Assembly (NCBI RefSeq): GCF_000265365.1
Contig: NC_018011.1
Coordinates: 3,241,501 to 3,305,500, forward strand
Source of the DNA: Alistipes finegoldii DSM 17242
GTDB taxonomy: Bacteria; Bacteroidota; Bacteroidia; Bacteroidales; Rikenellaceae
Length of the DNA: 64,000 nt
Reading direction: 5' to 3'
The position numbers and the translations under genes are program-made. This document shows, piece by piece, positions 52,063 to 60,139 of the stretch (the stretch's first letter is position 1; every line of letters begins with the position of its first letter). Under the pieces are notes generated by a model, which saw only the letters and a program-made list of their open reading frames with translations, had not been told where the DNA came from and ran no database searches.

Positions 52063-53136
52063 ATGGCGCGCCGCCGTCCGGGCCTGCGCAAACGGCTGGC
52101 CCTCAATATCTTTTCCGATCTCTACGCTTCGACGGTCGCCGAGCACCGGCTCACGACGCTCTTCTGGGAGTGTACGCTGCGCTGCAACCTTTCGTGCCGT
52201 CACTGCGGCAGCGACTGCCGCGTGGACCCCGGTGTGCCCGACATGCCGCTCGAAGACTTCCTGAAGGTGCTCGACGAGGAGATCACGCCCCATGTCGATC
52301 CCTCCGAGGTGCTGATTATCTTTTCGGGCGGCGAGGTGCTGGTGCGCGACGATCTGGAGCGTGCCGGAGCCGAAGTCACCCGCCGCGGCTATGCGTGGGG
52401 CATGGTCACCAACGGCATGGCCCTGACCGAAGCGCGCTTGCGAAGCCTGCTCGACGCCGGACTGCGCAGCGTTTCGGTCAGTCTCGACGGCTTCGAACGC
52501 GAACACAACCATATCCGCGGCAATTCCCGCAGTTACGACCGCGCGCTGGCGGCCCTGCGCATGATCGTCCGCGAACCCTCGCTGACCTACGACGTGGTGA
52601 CCTGCGTCACGGGCGCCATGGTGCCGCAGCTCGAAGCGTTCCGCGACATGCTGATTGCCGAGGGCGTTGCATATTGGCGGCTCTTTTCGATTTTCCCCAT
52701 GGGCCGGGCCAAGAACGATCCGTCGCTGCGCATGACCGACGCGCAGTTCCGCGAAATGCTGGAATTTATCCGCCGCACCCGCAAGGAGGGCAGGATCGGG
52801 ACCAGCTATGCCTGCGAAGGCTTCCTTGGGGACTACGAGACCGAAGTCCGCGATTACTTCTACCAATGCGCCGCCGGAGTCTCGGTGGCTTCGATCCGTG
52901 TCGACGGCGCCATTTCGGGCTGCACGTCGATCCGTGCCAACTTCCATCAGGGCAACATCTACCGGGATAAATTCTGGGACGTGTGGCAAAACCGCTTCGA
53001 ACCCTTCCGCAACCGCGATTGGGCGCGGCGCGGCGCATGCGCCGACTGCAAGATGTTCCGCTACTGTCTGGGCGGCGGCATGCACCTCCACGGCGACGAC
53101 GGCGAACTGCTGTACTGCCACTACCACCGACTGTAG
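52063..53136 (+). CDS. radical SAM/SPASM enzyme paired with the lipoprotein
   Basis: 357 residues. Radical SAM cluster motif CNLSCRHC (Cys41, Cys45, Cys48), SGGEVLVR, and a C-terminal SPASM domain with cysteines in YACEG, YQCAAGV, SGCTSI, GACADCKMFRYCLGGG and YCHYH, enough for two auxiliary Fe-S clusters. SPASM enzymes commonly modify peptides (sactipeptide, PQQ or similar). The likely substrate is the lipoprotein encoded 3 bp upstream. No protease or transporter gene is adjacent. Confidence 0.9.
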   Translation: MARRRPGLRKRLALNIFSDLYASTVAEHRLTTLFWECTLRCNLSCRHCGSDCRVDPGVPDMPLEDFLKVLDEEITPHVDPSEVLIIFSGGEVLVRDDLERAGAEVTRRGYAWGMVTNGMALTEARLRSLLDAGLRSVSVSLDGFEREHNHIRGNSRSYDRALAALRMIVREPSLTYDVVTCVTGAMVPQLEAFRDMLIAEGVAYWRLFSIFPMGRAKNDPSLRMTDAQFREMLEFIRRTRKEGRIGTSYACEGFLGDYETEVRDYFYQCAAGVSVASIRVDGAISGCTSIRANFHQGNIYRDKFWDVWQNRFEPFRNRDWARRGACADCKMFRYCLGGGMHLHGDDGELLYCHYHRL

Positions 53137-53516
53137 ATACACCGTATCGGAATTATCATCCTGATATGCTGCTGCGAATCGTTACACGCTCTTTGCCCCA
53201 CATCTGTCGTGAAAGGCGCTCAAAGCCTGCTTTGGGTTCCGGTTTTTGCCGACTAACTGCACTGCGGCAACACTTCCGGCGGCGGATAGCCGCTTATTGT
53301 CTTCGCGTGAATCTGAAATTAAGCCGTTCGGGGCGATGATTTCACGAACCGCCTGCAAGACCGATTTTGGGACAAAAGTTTGCCGGAAAGAAAAAAGCCG
53401 CTATCTTTGCATCCCGGAATCGTGACGGTTCCCCCGGCCGGAAGAGTCCGGGATTGACACGAAAAGCCCTGCGGGGCCGATGTAAGGCCAATCACGGGTT
53501 GCAGGGCCGGGAACGA
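53137..53516 (+). other. 380-bp gap before tRNA-Pro
   Basis: 53137-53375 shows nothing I can name. A strong promoter at 53380-53409 follows and then about 105 nt of GC-rich leader that will be cut off when the tRNA is processed. Confidence 0.5.
53380..53409 (+). promoter_or_regulatory. promoter of tRNA-Pro(TGG)
   Basis: -33 TTG (53380-53382), 19-bp spacer, -7 TATCTTTG (53402-53409). Confidence 0.8.
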
Positions 53517-53591
53517 CGGGGTGTAGCGCAGTCCGGTTAGCGCACCTGCTTTGGGAGCAGGGGGTCGTGGGTTCGAATCCCGCCACCCCGA
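53517..53591 (+). tRNA. tRNA-Pro (anticodon TGG)
   Basis: 75 nt. Acceptor CGGGGTG pairs fully with CACCCCG; D arm, anticodon stem CCTGC/GCAGG with loop TTTGGGA, T arm GTGGG-TTCGAAT-CCCGC. No CCA is encoded. Confidence 0.97.
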
Positions 53592-53601
53592 CATGAAGAA
53601 A

Positions 53602-53638
53602 GTTGCTGTGAATTAATATTTGCAGTGACTTTTTTTTT
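53602..53638 (+). terminator. terminator after tRNA-Pro(TGG)
   Basis: Stem gttgctg (53602-53608) with cagtgac (53623-53629, two G-T pairs) and nine T. Confidence 0.7.
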
Positions 53639-53902
53639 GTTTGGGTATAGTACTGAAACAACGCCGTTTTCAGGCAAATTTCACACAAAAACGGCAATCG
53701 GACACCAAGCGCGGTCTGGGGCCGGAAGTTACAGTCTGTCGGAAGTCGTGCGAGGAAACGGGAAGCAGGTACGATCGGATCGGAAAGGGCCTAAGCAGGG
53801 CGGAAGATAAAAGAAGCGCATAATTTTGCGGAAATAATTTTGTCTTTTCAGATTTTCGACTTATCTTTGTGCGCTCTTAAAATGATAAGGGTCCCAAATG
53901 TT
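53639..53902 (+). other. gap between the two tRNA genes
   Basis: About 260 bp. 53640-53820 contains GC-rich imperfect hairpins but no gene I recognise; the right end carries the second tRNA promoter. Confidence 0.45.
53840..53869 (+). promoter_or_regulatory. promoter of tRNA-Pro(CGG)
   Basis: -33 TTG (53840-53842), 19-bp spacer, -7 TATCTTTG (53862-53869), 33 bp before the tRNA. Confidence 0.8.
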
Positions 53903-53977
53903 CGGGGTGTAGCGCAGTCCGGTTAGCGCGCCAGCTTCGGGAGTTGGAGGTCGCTGGTTCGAATCCAGTCTCCCCGA
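53903..53977 (+). tRNA. tRNA-Pro (anticodon CGG)
   Basis: 75 nt. Acceptor CGGGGTG pairs with CTCCCCG except for a T-T mismatch at 6-67; anticodon stem CCAGC/GTTGG with loop TTCGGGA; T arm GCTGG-TTCGAAT-CCAGT. No CCA encoded. Reads CCG codons, common in this GC-rich genome. Confidence 0.95.
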
Positions 53978-53985
53978 CAAATTGT

Positions 53986-54024
53986 AAAAGGTTTAGAATG
54001 AGGAATCTCATTTTAAACCTTTTC
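53986..54024 (+). terminator. terminator after tRNA-Pro(CGG)
   Basis: A 14-bp stem, aggtttagaatgag with ctcattttaaacct (one G-T pair), followed by tttt. Confidence 0.85.
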
Positions 54025-54356
54025 TGCATATATCCCGCTCTTTATCGGCCGGGGGCCCGTTTTCGCTCTCTATTCGGCCGGAATATACGCATCGGCTCCG
54101 GCCGCAGGCGGAGTTGCTTCGCTTGTCGAACCGGCTGCTTCCGCAGCTTTTTCCGAAGACTCCGTCCCGTGCGACCGCAATGGGATTTGTGTCCGTCGCC
54201 GTATCCGTTGCCTTGCCGGTTCCCGCCGCTTCTCTGCCGGGGCGGATGCGGCCATGTGTCGAATCCGCCTGAACATTCCCGGCGATATCCTGCATCCGTC
54301 ACGGCATCCGTCACGGCATCCGATTCTGTATTCAGTTCTGTATCCGCCCCGGCATC
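54025..54356 (+). repeat. A-poor tract downstream of the AsmA-like gene
   Basis: Pyrimidine-rich on +. A 12-bp unit catccgtcacgg is duplicated at 54293-54316. Read on minus it continues, in frame, the Asp/Thr/Ala repeat tail of the AsmA-like gene for about 24 codons beyond its stop. No separate gene seen. Confidence 0.6.
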
Positions 54357-56864
54357 CTACTCTGTATCTGTTCCTGCATGCGTTCCTGCATTCGTCTCGG
54401 TATCCGATTCCGTATTTGTCCTTGCATCTGTCTCGGCCTCCGTCCCCGCATCTGTACCAGCCCCTGCGTCAGTTCCTGCTCCCGCGTTGCCGTCGTCCGC
54501 TTCGACCTCCACGGTCTCGCCGTCCACTTCGAGGGCGATCGTGTAACGGTCGCGGCCCGCGTAATTCGGCAACGCCAGCGAATCCATCGTCTGCACCCGG
54601 AACGCCGGAGCCGTCGCGCCGTGCGTGGACTGCATGTAGTCGGTCAGCGCCTTGTTGCGTGCGGCCATCATGCGGGCCAGCTGTCCGGCGGCTTTTTCGC
54701 GGTAGAGCGCCAGCGCCTTGTCGTCGGACGAAAGTCCCTGCGGCGAAATTCCCCGCTGGGCGAGCAGCGAATCGGCAAAGGACATGATCGCCGGAGTGCG
54801 GATGTCGGTCTGCTGGATCTTTTCGTATTCGAGCATCGACATAGGCTGGCGGCCGGTCGTGTCGGCGCTCTTCAGATGCTCGGCATAGGCCATTCGGAGC
54901 GCGCCGGCCGCCTGCCGGGGCAGGGCGCGGCGCATGTTGACGCGCTGCGTCAGGACGATGTGCATGTCGGGCTTGTCCTGCAATGCCTGCGCGATCTTGT
55001 CCAGCGAAGCGTACTGCTCCGACGTGAAGACGTATTGCAGCGGGTCGATATTGATGTATTCGAGGTTCTCCTTGTTGCCCGACAGGAACGAGAAGGGCGC
55101 CGTCACGACTTTCAGCAGGACGTTGCCGATCGCCTTCAGCACGATCTTGCGGTAGGAGAACTCCGGCGAATCGAGACTCCCCTTGACCGGAAGGTCCATC
55201 TTCACATGGCCTTTCTTGTCTTTCAGGACGTATAGCCCCTGTTTGAGCGGAATATTCATCTCGGCCTTGATCTCCCTGCGTTTTTTGTCCACCTTCGGTT
55301 CGAACATGTCGAGGTGGTTGGTGCCGTCGAGGTAGCGGTTGCGGATTACGTTCTGGCTGCGGAACGTGAGGTTGCCCTTGGTCAGCGGATAGGCCGTGTA
55401 ATGTTCGCAGTAGGGACCGAAGTCGCGCAGGTCGAGGTTGGTGAGCCAAAGCGTGATGTTCTGGTTGTTCATGTCGTCGAGCGTCCCTTCCCAGCGCAGC
55501 TTCGCCGAGCCGGTCTTCTGCATCCGCGCATCGACGGTCATGCTGTTGCGCTTCGAGGGGGCGAAATCGCGGCTGCGCATGCGGATTTCCGAGACGGTAT
55601 ATTCGAACGGGCGGTGCATCGTCAGGTCGCGCACCGTGACGCGGCCGTTCGTGATTTCGAGGTCGGCGATCCGGAGCGTCGGACTCGGCGTCGCGCTTCC
55701 CGCAGTGTCGGACGTCGTGATTTCAGCCGCCGGGGCGGGATTCGCAGCAGTCGGGGCAGGCACGGCAGACGTCGTGATTTCAGCTGCCGGAGCGGGGGCT
55801 GCTTCCGGAGCGGGATTCGTTGCCGCAGAGGCGGAAACGGTGGTCGGCGAAGCGGTTTCTGCCGCCGGGGATTTCATCAGAGCGGCGAGATTATTACCTT
55901 CGGGCGTCATTTCGAACAGCGCCGAGAGTCCCGAAACGTAGATGCGGTCGAAGACGAAGCGCATTTTGCCCAGATCGCCCTCGGCGAGTTTTACGCCCAG
56001 CGTATCGACGCCCGCCACGGGCCGCTGCTGCCGGTCGCGCAGGGCGAAGCCCGCCAGCGAAGCCGTACCCTCGGTCGTGAGCGAAAGCAGGTGTTCCGTG
56101 TTGCCGCGCAGGCGGATGTCGGCCGACAGGCGGCCGTCCACGGCCGTGACGTCGAGCGACTGCCGGAAATAGGGCAGCGTGCCCGCCAGTGCGAAATCCT
56201 GCAGCCGGATTCCGATGTCGAATTCCGAGCTTTCGATGTTGTAGCCCACGTCGGTCGAGAGCGAACCGCCCTCGGCGAAGTTGAGCACGGCCCCGACGTC
56301 GGTTTTCTCGCCGGAGAAATAGACGCCCGGAATATGCAGGTTCAGGTCGTTCATGCCCCACTCGGCATCGAGCGCGAGGTCCTTGTAAAAGACCCTGCCG
56401 TTGCGGATCGAGATGTCGTAAATCCCGATTTCCCACGGCTTCGAGGTTTTTTCGGGCGTTGCGGCGACGGCTGTCGTGTCGCCCGCGAAGCGGGCTGTGA
56501 TGTCATCGAAACTGAAGGCGTTGCCCCGCTGGTAGATCTTCACGTCGGGACCTGCGAACGAGATTTTTTTCACGAGCACACGGTTTCCCAGCAGCGGCCA
56601 TAGCCGCATGCGCATCTCGAAGCTGTCCAGTCGGAAAAACGTCGTCGAATCTTCGCTTCCGCCGATGCGGAGTCCTTCGATGCGCAGGCGTCCGGTGAAA
56701 ATGTTCATCCGCAGCCGCTCCATGCGGATCGAGCGGCCGATCAGTTCGCGGTCGTGTTTCTCGATGTAGTTCTTGGCTACGGGCGAAACGGCGATCGCAG
56801 CTATGACGATCAGCACGGCCAAGACGGCCGCGGCGATCAGCGTAATTTTAATCCATTTCTTCAG
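54357..56864 (-). CDS. AsmA/DUF748-like envelope protein, no ATG start, repeat tail
   Basis: About 835 residues. N-terminal anchor KKWIKITLIAAAVLAVLIV followed by AsmA/DUF748 beta-rich segments (RMNIFTGRLRIEGLRI; LRIADLEITNGRVTVRDL) and a C-terminal helical region. Such proteins are AsmA-like bridges thought to carry lipids between membranes. A low-complexity Ala/Pro/Thr linker lies in the middle (codons near 55690-55880) and an Asp/Glu/Thr/Ala tail at the end. There is no ATG between an upstream stop and the anchor: CTG 56864 keeps the full basic-plus-hydrophobic anchor; TTG 56822 would halve it. Confidence 0.75.
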   Translation of the reverse strand: MKKWIKITLIAAAVLAVLIVIAAIAVSPVAKNYIEKHDRELIGRSIRMERLRMNIFTGRLRIEGLRIGGSEDSTTFFRLDSFEMRMRLWPLLGNRVLVKKISFAGPDVKIYQRGNAFSFDDITARFAGDTTAVAATPEKTSKPWEIGIYDISIRNGRVFYKDLALDAEWGMNDLNLHIPGVYFSGEKTDVGAVLNFAEGGSLSTDVGYNIESSEFDIGIRLQDFALAGTLPYFRQSLDVTAVDGRLSADIRLRGNTEHLLSLTTEGTASLAGFALRDRQQRPVAGVDTLGVKLAEGDLGKMRFVFDRIYVSGLSALFEMTPEGNNLAALMKSPAAETASPTTVSASAATNPAPEAAPAPAAEITTSAVPAPTAANPAPAAEITTSDTAGSATPSPTLRIADLEITNGRVTVRDLTMHRPFEYTVSEIRMRSRDFAPSKRNSMTVDARMQKTGSAKLRWEGTLDDMNNQNITLWLTNLDLRDFGPYCEHYTAYPLTKGNLTFRSQNVIRNRYLDGTNHLDMFEPKVDKKRREIKAEMNIPLKQGLYVLKDKKGHVKMDLPVKGSLDSPEFSYRKIVLKAIGNVLLKVVTAPFSFLSGNKENLEYINIDPLQYVFTSEQYASLDKIAQALQDKPDMHIVLTQRVNMRRALPRQAAGALRMAYAEHLKSADTTGRQPMSMLEYEKIQQTDIRTPAIMSFADSLLAQRGISPQGLSSDDKALALYREKAAGQLARMMAARNKALTDYMQSTHGATAPAFRVQTMDSLALPNYAGRDRYTIALEVDGETVEVEADDGNAGAGTDAGAGTDAGTEAETDARTNTESDTETNAGTHAGTDTE

Positions 56865-57156
56865 GGTTCGTTCTGTTTGTGGTCAGTGCGGCATCCGGGA
56901 AATCCTCCGCAGCCGCCTTGTGTCGTATCGTTTTCATTTCAGGTTTACGCGATCTTCCGCGAAGCCTCCCATCTTACGTCCGGGCGTTCGGAAGCCGACC
57001 CGAACGCTGTCGGAGAGCTGTCAGCATGTTGTCGGACCGCTGTCGGAGAGCCGCCAGCCCCCTGTCGCATGCTTCCGGGCGGCTTCGGGACCTCCGCCGG
57101 AAATCAGGCCGTGCGGTTGGCGGCTGCGTTCGGGAATCTCCCTCCCCTGCGATCCC
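56865..57156. other. 292-bp gap
   Basis: Contains a 29-codon minus-strand frame (56937 to 56848, starts MKTIRHKAAAEDF) that overlaps the AsmA start in another frame, and a GC-rich stretch with repeated gtcgga/gccg words. No regulatory site is clear. Confidence 0.45.
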
Positions 57157-57783
57157 TCAGCGTGTTATCTCCTCGAACAGATGCCCGAAATCCTCTCCCG
57201 GCGCGGGCATGTAGACGGCGAAGCCCAGCGCCTGCGCGGCGTCAACGTTCTTCCGGCCGTCGTCGATGAAGAGCGTTTCGGAGGGGATCACGCCGCTGTC
57301 GGCGATCACCTTGCGGAAAATCGCCTCCGAAGGCTTCAGCTCGTGCAGTTCGTACGAAAGGTATATCTTGTCGAAATAGTCGTCCATCGTATGCCCGTCG
57401 GCCGTAAACGCGCCGCGGATGGCGACCATCGCCGCCGGATTGTTGTTCGAAAGCACATAGGTGCGGACGCCCGCCTCGCGCAAACGCATGATCTGCCGCA
57501 GTTTGGCGACCGGAATCCCCACCAGAAATGCGCTGTATGCCGCCGCGATCTCGGAATCGGTCACTTCGGGCCGCCCGTCCAGCCGGCGCATCTCGTCGCA
57601 GGCTTCGCGGAACGAAATGTCGCCCCGCTCCAGCCGGCCGATCATCTCGGCGGGATAGTAGGGATTGATAAGGTCGGCGACACGGGGCATGTCCAATGCG
57701 CGGAACGCGGCGGTGCAGCGCTCGATGTCGAGGTCCACGAGGACGCCGCCAAGGTCGAATATTACGTTTTTAATCTCATTCAT
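57157..57783 (-). CDS. HAD superfamily hydrolase
   Basis: 208 residues. Motif I FDLGGVLVDLD (nucleophile Asp in FDLGG), motif II LSNNN, motif III Lys in LKPSEAIF, motif IV FIDDGRKN; a small helical cap. It resembles YihX-type sugar phosphatases. ATG 57783 gives the usual short N-terminus. It lies about 155 bp downstream of the SDR gene on the same strand and may be the last gene of that operon. Confidence 0.87.
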   Translation of the reverse strand: MNEIKNVIFDLGGVLVDLDIERCTAAFRALDMPRVADLINPYYPAEMIGRLERGDISFREACDEMRRLDGRPEVTDSEIAAAYSAFLVGIPVAKLRQIMRLREAGVRTYVLSNNNPAAMVAIRGAFTADGHTMDDYFDKIYLSYELHELKPSEAIFRKVIADSGVIPSETLFIDDGRKNVDAAQALGFAVYMPAPGEDFGHLFEEITR

Positions 57784-57937
57784 AAGCTGTTGTGATTTTT
57801 GTTCTTGCACGGCCTGCCGTTACGGCCGCCGTTTTGCCGGCCGTTGCATCTGCTATTCCGCCAGCCGTTTAGTCCGTCGTTGCGCCAGCCGTTCCGTCAG
57901 CCGCTTGGCTTCCGATCGTGGCAGACCGCGGGCCGTG

Positions 57938-58918
57938 TTATTTCTGGAATTGCATCGTGAACCTGCGGATCGGCCGCAGCACCCACATCGGCAACGCTTT
58001 GCAAAGGGGAATCCATGCCCGGTTCCACCAGTCGGGCACGATGCAGCGGCGGCCCCGCCACAAAGCCCGCAGTCCCCGCCGCGCGCAGTTGTCGGGCGTG
58101 ATAAGCACGCCGAGCCGTTTGCCGATGCGCTGCCAGCGGGGCGTCAGCCCGTAAAGGTCGGTCGCCACGCCTGCCGGACAAACCGCCGTGACGCGGATGC
58201 CGCGGTCGCGCACCTCCTTGGCGAAAGCCACCGAGAACGACCGCATGTAAGCCTTAGACGCGCTGTACAAAGCCAGCCCCGGAAACGGCATCCACAACGA
58301 GTAGGAGGACATGTTGAGAATGTACCCCCGCACCCCGCGGCGGACCATGTCGGCGGCATAAAGGCGGCAGAGCTGCGAGACGGTCAGGTCGTGCAGCAGG
58401 ATGATGCGTTCGATACGCTCGGCGGGCGTCGTCAGGATGTCGCAGAACGAGAAGATGCCCGCGTTGTTTATCACCACGTCGATTTCGATCCCTTCGGCCG
58501 CTGTCCGGTCGTGCAACTCCTGTGCTGCCCCGACCCGCGCGAGGTCCATCGGCATGACCCGGACTTCGGGAAAGGATGCGGAAGCGTTCGCCCCCGCCGC
58601 ACGGCGTATCTCTCCGGCCACGGCTTCGAGCGGCGCGGCGTTGTTGCCGACGATCACCAGCCGGTAGCCCAGCGCCGCCAGCCGCAGGGCGTAACAGCGT
58701 CCGATGCCCGATCCGGCTCCCGTCACCAGCGCCCATGCGCTTCCCGGCCGGACTTCGCCGCGCTTCATCCGCCGGGAATGCCGTGCCGTCTCCTGCCCGG
58801 TGCGGATGCCCGGCGCCGTTCCCGTCGTCTCTTGCACGGCGCGGGTGCCCGGCGCGCCTTCGCCGGGCGTATGTCCCGATTGCTTGTCCATCGGGTTTGT
58901 GTCGTTCTTATGTTCCAT
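57938..58918 (-). CDS. short-chain dehydrogenase/reductase, candidate hydroxysteroid dehydrogenase
   Basis: 326 residues. Classical SDR: cofactor motif TGAGSGIG (66-73), NNAG (151-154 region), Ser near 204, catalytic YSASK (Tyr218, Lys222), and a C-terminal extension that looks amphipathic (WNRAWIPLCKALPMWVLRPI), perhaps membrane-associated. The first 50 residues are low complexity (TGTAPGIRTGQET) and absent from relatives; ATG 58768 is a possible shorter start. It begins 2 bp after the flavin oxidoreductase stop. In this operon it may oxidise or reduce a ring hydroxyl (3-alpha/beta-HSDH), which is inference. Confidence 0.85.
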   Translation of the reverse strand: MEHKNDTNPMDKQSGHTPGEGAPGTRAVQETTGTAPGIRTGQETARHSRRMKRGEVRPGSAWALVTGAGSGIGRCYALRLAALGYRLVIVGNNAAPLEAVAGEIRRAAGANASASFPEVRVMPMDLARVGAAQELHDRTAAEGIEIDVVINNAGIFSFCDILTTPAERIERIILLHDLTVSQLCRLYAADMVRRGVRGYILNMSSYSLWMPFPGLALYSASKAYMRSFSVAFAKEVRDRGIRVTAVCPAGVATDLYGLTPRWQRIGKRLGVLITPDNCARRGLRALWRGRRCIVPDWWNRAWIPLCKALPMWVLRPIRRFTMQFQK

Positions 58919-58920
58919 GT

Positions 58921-60132
58921 TTACGGCAGTTTTGCCAGCTCTTCGCGGATTTTGCGCGGCAGGTCACCGCAGTGCTTGCAGCACTTCATATCCACCGAGT
59001 ACATGCGCGCGATGCAGTAGTTGCGGTGGTCGCACTCGCTGCGGGTCGCGGCGTCGCCCTCCCGAAGCTTGTTGACGAACGCAGGGTCGTTGACCAGCGC
59101 CCGCGCCATCTGCACCAGTTCGAATCCCGCGTCCAGCGCCCTGTCAATGCCTTCGCGGCTCACCAGCCCGCCCACATAGACCAGCGGACACTTCAGCTCG
59201 GCGCGGAACTTCTTGGCGTCCTCCAGAAAATAGCACTCCTCGAACGGGAACTGCCGGATCATCCACGGCCCGCACCAGCGGATGAAGTAACGCAGCCACA
59301 GCGGCGAGTAGTAGCTCATCGTGTAGATCGGAATCAGCCCCCGCATCACGGCCATCGGGGCCTTCGACACGAATCCGCCCGACAGCACGATGCCGTCCAC
59401 GCCGAAACGCTCGATCTCGCGGGCGATTTCGAGACTTTCGGGGATCTCGATGCCGCCCTTGAATCCGTCGTACATGTTGTGCTTCACCAACACGGCCGTT
59501 CCGGTCTGCGCCGCGGCTTCCATGACCTCCTCCAGACACATCCGCATGAAACGCATGCGGTTTTCGAGCGATCCGCCGTACTCGTCGCGGCGGCGGTTGG
59601 TGTAGGGCGAAAGGAACTGCGAAATCAGGTATCCGTGCCCGGCGTGTACCTCCACCGAGTCGAATCCCGCGTCGTGGGCCGTATGGACGGCCCGCCCGAA
59701 GTCGCGGGCCACCTGCTCGATCTCGCCGGCCCGCATGCCGCGGACCGGCGTGTAGGCGTAGAGGTTGAAACCCGTGGACGCGCCGATCGGAATCTGCCCC
59801 GCGGTGGTCAGGTGGGTCATGTTGCCGCAGTGGCCGATCTGAATTCCCGCCGCCGCGCCTTCGCGGTGCACGGCGTCGGTGATGTCACGCAGCCCCGGCA
59901 CGATTTCGGGCCGCAGCCACAGCTGCTTGTCGAACGAAAGCCCGCTGCGGCAGACCGCCGCATAGGCCAGCGTAGTCATGCCCACGCCGCCGCGGGCCAC
60001 CGATACGTGGTAATCCTTCAACTGCTGCGTCGGGCCGAAATGGCGGCCCATCGACTCGAACGCCGCCGAACGGATCGTGCGGTTGCGCAGCGTTACGGGT
60101 CCTAACTTATAGGGGGTGAAAAGCGATGACAT
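58921..60132 (-). CDS. old-yellow-enzyme-like NADH:flavin oxidoreductase, candidate steroid 5-beta-reductase
   Basis: 403 residues. FMN-binding TIM barrel of the OYE/BaiCD group: LFTPYKLGPVTLRNRT, GIQIGHCGNMTHL, DSVEVHAGHGYLISQFLSP and TNRRRDEYGGSLENRMRF. It lacks the FAD/NAD domain of full-length BaiCD or 2,4-dienoyl-CoA reductase but keeps a Cys-rich end (CDHRNYC...CCKHC) that in relatives holds an Fe-S cluster; one expected Cys seems to be Arg. ATG 60132 fits the family start. It follows the 5-alpha-reductase-like gene by 7 bp. Confidence 0.87.
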   Translation of the reverse strand: MSSLFTPYKLGPVTLRNRTIRSAAFESMGRHFGPTQQLKDYHVSVARGGVGMTTLAYAAVCRSGLSFDKQLWLRPEIVPGLRDITDAVHREGAAAGIQIGHCGNMTHLTTAGQIPIGASTGFNLYAYTPVRGMRAGEIEQVARDFGRAVHTAHDAGFDSVEVHAGHGYLISQFLSPYTNRRRDEYGGSLENRMRFMRMCLEEVMEAAAQTGTAVLVKHNMYDGFKGGIEIPESLEIAREIERFGVDGIVLSGGFVSKAPMAVMRGLIPIYTMSYYSPLWLRYFIRWCGPWMIRQFPFEECYFLEDAKKFRAELKCPLVYVGGLVSREGIDRALDAGFELVQMARALVNDPAFVNKLREGDAATRSECDHRNYCIARMYSVDMKCCKHCGDLPRKIREELAKLP

Positions 60133-60139
60133 AATCGGG

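Noticed and set aside
53319..53594. Minus-strand open frame of about 90 codons containing SGWRDSNPRPPAPKAGAL
   Set aside because: It is the antisense of tRNA-Pro(TGG) and its flank, a well-known false protein prediction.
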